DNA from: Candidatus Hermodarchaeota archaeon
GTDB taxonomy: Archaea > Asgardarchaeota > Hermodarchaeia > Hermodarchaeales > Hermodarchaeaceae
DNA length: 6,106 bases
Direction of reading: 5' to 3'
NCBI GenBank assembly: GCA_016840185.1
Contig: JAEOSV010000055.1
Coordinates: 1 to 6,106 of the forward strand
The notes below the pieces were generated by a model. The model was not told where the DNA came from. It ran no database searches and worked only from the letters and a program-made list of their open reading frames with translations. Both the position numbers and the translations under genes were made by a program. Shown here in pieces: positions 1 to 4,343 of this stretch; the stretch's first letter is position 1, and each line of letters starts with the position of its first letter.

Positions 1-111
1 GAATTACCTTTCAATTTCATGCAAGTTATGGTTGGTATTCTTGTAGCGCTCCCAATTACCGAGCGATTACAGTCTACTGTGAAGAATTTAGGATGGATAA
101 GAGAATCCTAA
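1..111 (+). CDS. C-terminal fragment of a membrane protein (possible ECF transporter S component)
   Basis: Frame 1 is open from the first base to a TAA at 109-111 and encodes 36 residues, so the gene begins outside the window. The fragment has a hydrophobic stretch (MQVMVGILVALPITERL) followed by a short basic tail ending WIRES. One hydrophobic helix with a Gly and a Pro close to the C-terminus resembles the last membrane helix of substrate-binding (S) components of energy-coupling-factor vitamin transporters, but that is only a resemblance. With so few residues the family and substrate cannot be settled. It lies upstream of and in the same direction as the Roadblock gene, 71 bases away, and a separate TATA-like element suggests that gene has its own promoter. 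Confidence 0.45.
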   Translation, partial: ELPFNFMQVMVGILVALPITERLQSTVKNLGWIRES

Positions 112-151
112 AGCCTAGCGCAGGTTTTTAGAGGGTTGAGTTAAGTGTTAA

Positions 152-161
152 TTCTAATATC
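152..161 (+). promoter_or_regulatory. TATA-like box for the Roadblock gene
   Basis: The A+T-rich element TTCTAATATC is centred about 26 bases before the ATG at 183. That is the usual archaeal distance from TATA box to transcription start, so the transcript may begin at or next to the start codon (leaderless). I see no Shine-Dalgarno sequence just before the ATG, which agrees with this. Assignment is by position and composition only. Confidence 0.35.
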
Positions 162-182
162 AGCCTTTATCCCGTGTTGTTT

Positions 183-578
183 ATGACAGAGCCCCCCGAC
201 ATCGAGGATCCAATGGAAGCAATCATGCAAATACTTCGGGAGGCGGAGCAAAGTGTGGACGGCATTCAAGGTGTAGCCGTGGTGTCTACTGACGGCCTCC
301 CCATGGCGAGTGCAGTTGATGTAAAAATGGAGGAAGCCGAACTCGCGGCATTAGCTTCTTCTATGCTCTCAATCGGATCTACGGCAATGGAGAATCTCAA
401 GAAAGGGGATTTAGACAATATCTATGTAAAATGCGATAAGGGCTATATTCTTCTCCGTTATAGTGGACCTCTAGCGGTGGTTCTATTTATCACGAAAAAA
501 AATGCACGTCTAGGACCATTAATGCTTGAACTCAAGCGAACAGCTGCTCGTCTTGAAAAAATGCTAGGTTTTGGTTGA
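183..578 (+). CDS. Roadblock/LC7 domain protein
   Basis: The 131-residue product is a single Roadblock/LC7 (MglB-like) domain. The family forms dimers that bind or regulate small Ras-like GTPases, or serve as dynein and Ragulator subunits in eukaryotes. Visible hallmarks are an N-terminal amphipathic helix (about residues 10-27), the strand-turn-strand signature GVAVVSTDGLPMAS (30-43), an alanine-rich helix AELAALASSMLSIG (52-65), the strands YVKCDKGYILLRYSG (81-95) and LAVVLFI (97-103), and a closing amphipathic helix (about 108-128). Length is normal for a free-standing domain. I chose ATG 183 over the in-frame GTG at 174 because it is ATG and sits at the right distance from a TATA-like box. 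It is convergent with hypB, 17 bases between stop codons. HypB is also a GTPase, but of the SIMIBI class, so no functional link is implied. Such proteins are especially numerous in Asgard archaea, though they occur in other archaea and bacteria. The partner GTPase is not in this window. Confidence 0.88.
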   Translation: MTEPPDIEDPMEAIMQILREAEQSVDGIQGVAVVSTDGLPMASAVDVKMEEAELAALASSMLSIGSTAMENLKKGDLDNIYVKCDKGYILLRYSGPLAVVLFITKKNARLGPLMLELKRTAARLEKMLGFG

Positions 579-595
579 AACTTCAGGAGCAAGGG

Positions 596-1348
596 CTAGA
601 ACCCTAAATGTTGGATTATTTCGTCAACTCCCTCGTCGTTTCGAACACTAGTCCGGAAGATTTTCAGATTCGGATTTATTTTTTGTGCGTCGCGTTCTAA
701 TTGGTCGACATCAACTTCCATAACATCAGCCAAATCAATTTTGTTAATTGTGAGTATGTCCGCTTCGTGAAACATCACGGGATGTTTTTGAATCATCCAT
801 GGCCCCTCGGTGACACTAACAACCACGAGCCGAAGGTGACTTCCGAGGGGAAAATCAGCTGGGCAAATGAGGTTCCCAACGTTTTCAATAATAATGATTT
901 TTGTTGCAGTTAAATCGGCTGATTCCAGGGCTTTTTGGATTAGTTTGGCATCAAGATGGCATTCAACACCGGTATTAACCTGAATGGTTCTTACCCCATG
1001 TTTGGCAATTCGATCTGCATCAATGGTTGTCGTGACATCACCTGCAATGACTAGTATCTCATCTCGACGATGTGCAAGCTTTTGTGAGAACGCTTCAACT
1101 AATGATGTTTTTCCGGATCCCACGCTGCCTAGAATGTTAATGGTACGGATTCCATGTTTGTTGAAAAACTCGAGGTTATCTTGGGCAAGTGATTTATTCC
1201 GGTCCATGAAGTTTTCTTCTAAAGTAATATCGACCGTTTCGGTTTTGGGGGAATGTGAATGTCCGTGACTATGCCCGTGGGAATGATGATGTTCTCCTTC
1301 ATCGGGTGTAATGATAGTTCGTTTTTTCTCTTCGTCGTTTGGTCCCAT
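596..1348 (-). CDS. hypB: HypB, hydrogenase nickel incorporation GTPase
   Basis: This cytoplasmic GTPase works with HypA to insert Ni into the large subunit of [NiFe]-hydrogenases. The 250-residue product starts with a charged segment and a His-rich stretch (eight His in residues 20-32), which in this family stores or passes on nickel. The G domain follows: Walker A GSVGSGKTS (74-82), GDVTTTIDADRI (103-114), TGVECHLDA (127-134) with the metal-ligand pair C130/H131, ENVGNLICPA (155-164) with C162, and the guanine-specificity motif NKID (202-205). C130, H131 and C162 correspond to the Ni/Zn-binding Cys-His and Cys residues known at the HypB dimer interface. The N-terminal CxxCGC nickel motif of E. 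coli HypB is absent, as in many homologues. I chose the ATG at 1348 because AGGAGGA lies six bases upstream; a TTG at 1396 would add 16 residues that look unlike the family. No hydrogenase or other hyp gene is in the window, so the enzyme it serves must be encoded elsewhere. Confidence 0.96.
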   Translation of the reverse strand: MGPNDEEKKRTIITPDEGEHHHSHGHSHGHSHSPKTETVDITLEENFMDRNKSLAQDNLEFFNKHGIRTINILGSVGSGKTSLVEAFSQKLAHRRDEILVIAGDVTTTIDADRIAKHGVRTIQVNTGVECHLDAKLIQKALESADLTATKIIIIENVGNLICPADFPLGSHLRLVVVSVTEGPWMIQKHPVMFHEADILTINKIDLADVMEVDVDQLERDAQKINPNLKIFRTSVRNDEGVDEIIQHLGF

Positions 1349-1354
1349 TTGCAG

Positions 1355-1361
1355 TCCTCCT
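1355..1361 (-). promoter_or_regulatory. Shine-Dalgarno site fixing the hypB start
   Basis: Read on the minus strand, AGGAGGA lies six bases before the ATG at 1348. It is the best ribosome-binding match near this gene and supports the internal ATG over the upstream TTG at 1396. Confidence 0.8.
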
Positions 1362-1452
1362 GATACGTTGCTTATCCCACTTCTGGGCTTTTTCAATCAT
1401 TCCTTCATTCTACTTAACATTGAAAAGAACCGACTAAAATCTGGGGTTTTTC

Positions 1453-1461
1453 AAATATATA
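1453..1461. promoter_or_regulatory. Near-symmetric TATA element between hypB and the 1500 gene
   Basis: AAATATATA lies in the 151-base divergent gap. For the + strand gene a start near 1483-1487 would leave a short leader containing the GGAGGT site. Read on the minus strand the element is CTATATATTTG at 1453-1463 and could place the hypB start near 1430, giving a leader of about 80 bases. The + strand use is the better supported of the two. Position and base composition are the only evidence. Confidence 0.5.
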
Positions 1462-1487
1462 GAAGTTGAACTCTATACTGCGCGGTT

Positions 1488-1493
1488 GGAGGT
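1488..1493 (+). promoter_or_regulatory. Shine-Dalgarno site deciding a GTG start
   Basis: GGAGGT ends six bases before the GTG at 1500. This strong match supports GTG as the true start of the downstream gene. Confidence 0.8.
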
Positions 1494-1499
1494 ACTTAG

Positions 1500-2285
1500 G
1501 TGCAGGCTTTTCACATTACTGAAACCCGAGCCATTGTTCCAGTTACTCGGAAGCTGACTCAACTCAGATTTACGTTAGATGATGTTGTAGGGCCTTCTGC
1601 ATCCACAGATGAGGAAGGAGCCAAACGTGGCCGAATGAGCACACGACGAATTGGACAACTTCTCCCCAATGCCGTCCTACAGTGTCAAAAAGCATCCTCT
1701 AAATTCATCGAATTGAATTTGACCTATGAACGAATCATTAAAATTCCTGAACTAAGTGGACGCGAAAGACGGTATAGATCAGTTCCCTACTCTGTGTCCT
1801 CACAGATTCTGTGGCGTCCAGAAACTGGGTTCTGTTTCATTATGGATATTCCTCGACGTTCTGTCAGAGCCGCAACTTGGATGCTGTCCTCGGCTGTCCT
1901 TGGCTATCCTGGTAGATTGTCTCCCTTTGATGTCGACAGTAAGCAAATGCGAAAGATTATCCGATATCTTACTGGGTCCTCAAACGGGGGACCTGGGGAA
2001 TTAGTTCGCGCGGTCTTTCGAGACATTGAATTCAATGGCAGTGAATTAGATGAGGTTAATATCCGCGCGCGTGATTTGAATAAATTAGCTCTCTATAGGG
2101 ATATTCAGAAAACTGCGGGCTCAATTCATGCCATTAGTTTTGTTACTCCTATCATTGATGATATCGGGCGTCCGCTGGTTTGTAGAATGGATGCAACTGG
2201 TGCTGTACAAATCTATTCACAGCGCCTTTCTGACAAATCTTTACGAGCGCTCGTTCTCTGGTTCGAGAAAATGCTTGCGAAGTAA
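1500..2285 (+). CDS. Hypothetical protein, 261 residues, not recognised
   Basis: I do not recognise the family. The frame is real: it has a strong Shine-Dalgarno site and TATA element upstream, a clean stop, and runs 786 bases with codon use like its neighbours. The N-terminus (1-30) is a strand-like segment ending DDVV, followed by a charged, probably flexible linker (33-50, STDEEGAKRGRMSTRR). The middle (about 68-118) is rich in alternating hydrophobics with many Arg residues (SGRERRYRSVPYS, 86-98). Then come the hydrophobic stretch FCFIMDIP (111-118), the helix-like AATWMLSSAVLG (124-135) and a Gly-rich turn GSSNGGPGE (159-167). The C-terminal third has a strand-rich segment (208-240) and an amphipathic helix (246-260). 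There are no membrane segments, signal peptide, clustered Cys or nucleotide-binding motif. It is basic and cytoplasmic in appearance, so nucleic-acid binding is possible but unproven. It lies 91 bases upstream of the PRPP synthase start in the same direction. Confidence 0.8.
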   Translation: MQAFHITETRAIVPVTRKLTQLRFTLDDVVGPSASTDEEGAKRGRMSTRRIGQLLPNAVLQCQKASSKFIELNLTYERIIKIPELSGRERRYRSVPYSVSSQILWRPETGFCFIMDIPRRSVRAATWMLSSAVLGYPGRLSPFDVDSKQMRKIIRYLTGSSNGGPGELVRAVFRDIEFNGSELDEVNIRARDLNKLALYRDIQKTAGSIHAISFVTPIIDDIGRPLVCRMDATGAVQIYSQRLSDKSLRALVLWFEKMLAK

Positions 2286-2376
2286 TCTAAACAGGGTTAT
2301 TGCTTCAATTGGCTTCCACTAAGCTTATGTGCAGTGGGTCAAAGATAAGGTGCATCGCCACGTGAGGCTGCCCCCG

Positions 2377-3267
2377 ATGGTTTTAGTAACAAGTGGAAGC
2401 TCTTCCAAATTCCTCGCTTGGAATGTCGCCCAAGCACTCAAAGCCAAATACTTGAATACCGAAGTAAAACACTTCCCTGATGGCGAAACTTATGTTCGAT
2501 TTCTCGGTGAAGTCGCGAAAGAAGAGGTCATTGTCGTTCAATCATTGGCCCTTAAGCCAAACGATTATCTCTTTGAACTCTTCCTGATGCTTGATGCACT
2601 CAAAGACCTCAAAGCAAAACGCGTGGTCACGGTCTTACCGTATTTTGCTTATGCTCGACAAGATGAACGATTCAAGCCAGGCGAAGCTATCAGTTTGAAG
2701 ACGGTGAGTCGACTTATTGAAGCAGCCGGATCAGACTATATCTTCACAATTGACTCCCATCGCCACCGAGTTGTAGATCAAGATGATCTTACTACCGTTC
2801 CTTTGCATGATTTAACGGCCATGGGTGAATTAGCCCAGCACATGAACGACAAATATCCTCTAGACAATCCCGCCGTCATTGGACCTGATGCTGAAGCGGG
2901 AGCTTGGGCCAAAACTGCAGCTGATGCCCTCTCTGTGGATTATGATGCACTTGAAAAAACGCGACATGATGCAGAAACTGTTGAAATCAAACCCCGAAAA
3001 TTAGATCTAAAAGGAAGAGATGTACTAATTGTAGACGACATTATCAGTACTGGCAACACCATTATCAAAGCCATTGATGTTTTGAAGAAAAATGGCGCTA
3101 AAAACATCTACGTTGCTTGTACACATCCCCTACTGGTACTCAATGCTCTTGTTCGAATTTATGAAGCAGGTGCCCTTGACGTTGTGGGTACAGATACTGT
3201 GCCTTCTGCCATTAGCCATGTTTCAGTAGCCCCTGTCATTGCTGACGCCATTAAGAAACTTAAGTAA
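2377..3267 (+). CDS. prs: Ribose-phosphate pyrophosphokinase (PRPP synthase)
   Basis: The enzyme transfers pyrophosphate from ATP to ribose 5-phosphate, giving PRPP for purine, pyrimidine and histidine synthesis. The 296-residue product has the tandem phosphoribosyltransferase-type folds of the family. Recognisable parts are the N-terminal LVTSGSSSKFLAWNVA (3-18), FPDGETYVR (33-41), the ATP-binding and oligomer region LPYFAYARQDERFKPGEAIS (87-106), DSHRH (126-130) at the metal/ATP site, the flexible catalytic loop LEKTRHDAETV (192-202) with K194 and R196, and the ribose-5-phosphate/PRPP loop IVDDIISTGNT (218-228). Length fits the short archaeal class rather than the roughly 315-residue bacterial class. 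I chose ATG 2377 because TGAGG lies nine bases upstream and the product begins as homologues do; a GTG at 2329 would add 16 unrelated residues. The DUF-like 82-residue gene follows after 15 bases and is probably co-transcribed. A weak TATA-like CTTATG near 2324-2329 is possible but not convincing. Confidence 0.95.
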   Translation: MVLVTSGSSSKFLAWNVAQALKAKYLNTEVKHFPDGETYVRFLGEVAKEEVIVVQSLALKPNDYLFELFLMLDALKDLKAKRVVTVLPYFAYARQDERFKPGEAISLKTVSRLIEAAGSDYIFTIDSHRHRVVDQDDLTTVPLHDLTAMGELAQHMNDKYPLDNPAVIGPDAEAGAWAKTAADALSVDYDALEKTRHDAETVEIKPRKLDLKGRDVLIVDDIISTGNTIIKAIDVLKKNGAKNIYVACTHPLLVLNALVRIYEAGALDVVGTDTVPSAISHVSVAPVIADAIKKLK

Positions 3268-3282
3268 CTGGTGAAATTCTGA

Positions 3283-3531
3283 ATGTCTAGCTCTCGAAAA
3301 TTCTGGAAAGCTCTCAAATGCCCAATTTGTGGGGAACGTGCCGTCTTTTTCGTCACCATGGACGCTGTTAAGGACGCAACACAGTATCCAGTGCCTTTTG
3401 AGGTTATCCATGCGGACCACAACTTTACAATATTTCTGGACTCAGGTTTGCTAATCAGCCGGATTGAAGAACCGAAAGAAGCAACACCACCACCGCCAAA
3501 GAAGAAAACCAAAAGCAAAAAGACTAAATAA
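3283..3531 (+). CDS. Small protein with CxxC and HxxH pairs and a Lys/Pro-rich tail
   Basis: The 82-residue product is not one I can name. It has CPICG (C13, C16), which looks like a zinc knuckle, then a compact predicted alpha/beta core (about 20-60) containing HADH (H43, H46), and a low-complexity tail with PPPP (69-72) followed by ten Lys residues in 73-82. The CxxC and HxxH pairs are 26 residues apart and could together make one Cys2His2 zinc site; this is inference. The tail is probably disordered and strongly basic, suggesting contact with nucleic acid or an acidic partner. The ATG at 3283 is preceded by GGTGA at eight bases' spacing. It starts 15 bases after prs and ends 25 bases before the tRNA gene, so it is likely the last gene of a prs transcript. 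No function can be assigned. Confidence 0.75.
   Translation: MSSSRKFWKALKCPICGERAVFFVTMDAVKDATQYPVPFEVIHADHNFTIFLDSGLLISRIEEPKEATPPPPKKKTKSKKTK
3525..3530 (+). promoter_or_regulatory. TATA-like box for tRNA-Gln
   Basis: TAAATA lies 27-32 bases before the first base of the tRNA and overlaps the last codons and stop of the preceding gene. Spacing fits archaeal promoters if transcription starts a few bases before or at the mature 5' end. No competing A+T element sits at that distance. Confidence 0.4.
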
Positions 3532-3542
3532 GGCAACTTCGA

Positions 3543-3550
3543 CTTTTTTG
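3543..3550 (+). terminator. T-run, possible terminator of the prs transcript
   Basis: Six consecutive T residues (3544-3549) lie 12 bases after the stop of the 82-residue gene. Archaeal RNA polymerase can terminate at such runs without a hairpin. It sits only seven bases before the tRNA, so it would insulate the tRNA from upstream read-through. Confidence 0.4.
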
Positions 3551-3571
3551 TTCTGAAGCCCGTTAGTGTAG

Positions 3572-3596
3572 AGTGCCCAGTAATGAGCATGCACTA
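3572..3596 (+). other. D-loop intron (25 bases) of tRNA-Gln, between positions 15 and 16
   Basis: Without this segment the D-loop has nine bases; with it the loop would have 34. A bulge-helix-bulge can be drawn at precisely these ends. The central helix is GTGT (3566-3569) with GCAC (3591-3594). The 5' bulge is AG|A (3570-3572), the 3' bulge is TA|T (3595-3597), and the inner helix is GTGC (3573-3576) with GCAT (3587-3590) closing a ten-base loop. Both cuts fall after the second bulge base, as the archaeal splicing endonuclease prefers. The outer helix is missing, so the motif is a relaxed form. Cut positions are unique because shifting either end changes the mature sequence. Confidence 0.82.
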
Positions 3597-3619
3597 TGGT
3601 CAATCATCCGAGGCTCTGG

Positions 3620-3645
3620 ACTCCACCTGCAAGTGTGAAGGAGAA
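3620..3645 (+). other. Canonical 37/38 intron (26 bases) of tRNA-Gln
   Basis: It interrupts the anticodon loop after G37. The outer helix is the anticodon stem, CGAGG (3609-3613) with CCTTG (3647-3651). The central helix is CTCT (3614-3617) with GGAG (3640-3643), with one T-G pair. The bulges are GG|A (3618-3620) and AA|A (3644-3646). The inner helix is weak: CAC (3624-3626) with GTG (3633-3635) closing a six-base loop. A one-base shift (3621-3646) would give the same mature tRNA, but the bulge geometry favours the ends given. Confidence 0.88.
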
Positions 3646-3701
3646 ACCTTGGGACCGCGGTTCGAATCCGCGACGGGCTACCACCCATATTCTACTGAAT
3701 A

Positions 3702-4250
3702 TTATCTGTCAAAAAATACGCTCTTGCCCGTTGCTGCCAGCGGAATCCCCATAAGTATTGAAGACTCTGGCATGAGTTTCAATCGATATGCAGCTACGCC
3801 AGCCCGGAAGAAAATCCGATTATCAACATTATGAATTTGAGCGGTTTTCACCGCACTTCCTAGCGCTATGCCCATATCCAGAGCTTTGATAATACAGGTT
3901 GGTCCAGCAAAGAACTGTCCCTCTTTACGTCCAACTTTCAACATTTCACCACAATTAGTAAAACCACATGCACCACATTGTGTACCCAATGCCTTTGGAC
4001 CCTTGAGACCAATGAGCACCAGGGCGGCACACTGTTCAACATTTTTGGCATCACGTGACCAATTGTCATCAGGATCTTTAGCAATTTTGTACATTTCTTT
4101 TGCAACAGCGTCCTTTTCCTTCCCTGTTAAAATCATTGATTCAAGGTCATCAATTCCTCGACCTTTTGGCGCGGTCCGCGCTGCCAAAAGCATAAGCCGA
4201 GCAACGTCGAGTACAGTTTTGTATTCTTCTTCTGAACCTGTAATTCGCAT
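3702..4250 (-). CDS. DUF2148 ferredoxin-domain protein
   Basis: The 182-residue product matches the DUF2148 family (COG4739), proteins of unknown function with a predicted iron-sulfur site. Family signatures seen are VARLMLLAARTAPKGRGID (16-34), CGACGFTNC with C92, C95 and C100, a further C119 in GPTCI, and the C-terminal VDNRIFF (142-148) and IPLAATGKSVFFDR (169-182). The four Cys could ligate one 4Fe-4S cluster; C74 is an extra candidate. Start choice: ATG at 4250 gives the family's usual N-terminus and length, with GGTG at five bases' spacing. A TTG at 4283 would add 11 residues and cannot be excluded. It is cytoplasmic, with no membrane segment. It diverges from the geranylgeranyl reductase family gene; both are redox proteins, but no shared pathway is known to me. 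The last codon ends 18 bases from the tRNA 3' end. Confidence 0.9.
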   Translation of the reverse strand: MRITGSEEEYKTVLDVARLMLLAARTAPKGRGIDDLESMILTGKEKDAVAKEMYKIAKDPDDNWSRDAKNVEQCAALVLIGLKGPKALGTQCGACGFTNCGEMLKVGRKEGQFFAGPTCIIKALDMGIALGSAVKTAQIHNVDNRIFFRAGVAAYRLKLMPESSILMGIPLAATGKSVFFDR

Positions 4251-4310
4251 AAGAACACCAAGCTCATGTGAGATGCCTTTCAATTTTAGGCTTTACCTTC
4301 AACTGCTAGG

Positions 4311-4320
4311 ATTATATGTA
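4311..4320. promoter_or_regulatory. Shared divergent TATA element (DUF2148 / reductase)
   Basis: ATTATATGTA reads as TATA-like on both strands. On the + strand it predicts a transcript start near 4342-4344, at the ATG of the reductase, so that mRNA would be leaderless. On the minus strand it predicts a start near 4289, giving the DUF2148 mRNA a leader of about 40 bases. The + strand spacer (4321-4343) is almost all pyrimidine and holds no Shine-Dalgarno site, which supports the leaderless reading. Confidence 0.5.
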
Positions 4321-4343
4321 ACTCCACCCCTCCCTCCTCTCCA

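Larger units (their letters stand above)
3557..3683 (+). tRNA. tRNA-Gln (anticodon CTG) with two introns, CCA encoded
   Basis: The ends form a perfect seven-pair acceptor stem, AGCCCGT (3557-3563) with ACGGGCT (3673-3679), then discriminator A and CCA (3681-3683). The T-arm is CGCGG-TTCGAAT-CCGCG (3656-3672). Removing 3572-3596 and 3620-3645 leaves a normal cloverleaf. The D-arm is GTGT (3566-3569) with TCAT (3604-3607), a 13/22 T-T mismatch and a nine-base loop AGTGGTCAA. The anticodon stem is CGAGG (3609-3613) with CCTTG (3647-3651), the loop is CTCTGGA, and the variable region is GGAC. The spliced length is 73 bases plus CCA. Anticodon CTG reads CAG (Gln). The first pair A1-T72 is typical of archaeal tRNA-Gln and is an identity feature for GatDE amidotransferase, the usual archaeal route to Gln-tRNA via Glu-tRNA-Gln. 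The tRNA ends 18 bases before the 3' end of the convergent DUF2148 gene. Confidence 0.93.

Noticed and set aside
701..1268. Two + strand open frames opposite hypB (701-913 and 984-1268)
   Set aside because: They lie wholly inside hypB on the other strand, have no ribosome-binding site and encode nothing family-like; hypB is certain.
183..1348. Roadblock protein and HypB as a GTPase-regulator pair
   Set aside because: The genes are convergent, not co-transcribed, and HypB belongs to a different GTPase class from the Ras-like partners of Roadblock proteins.
3159..3590. A minus-strand open frame crossing prs, the small CxxC gene and the tRNA
   Set aside because: It overlaps three better-supported features. 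Its Phe/Gly-rich stretch is simply the complement of the Lys/Pro codons of the small protein.
3557..3683. tRNA with a long D-loop, a long-variable-arm tRNA, or an initiator tRNA (because of A1-T72)
   Set aside because: The anticodon loop CTCTGGA reads Gln, the variable region is four bases, and both inserts match bulge-helix-bulge cut geometry. Initiator tRNA would need a CAT anticodon and three G-C pairs in the anticodon stem.
3583..3834. A + strand open frame starting inside the tRNA
   Set aside because: It spans the tRNA and the antisense of the DUF2148 3' end; the tRNA explains its first half.
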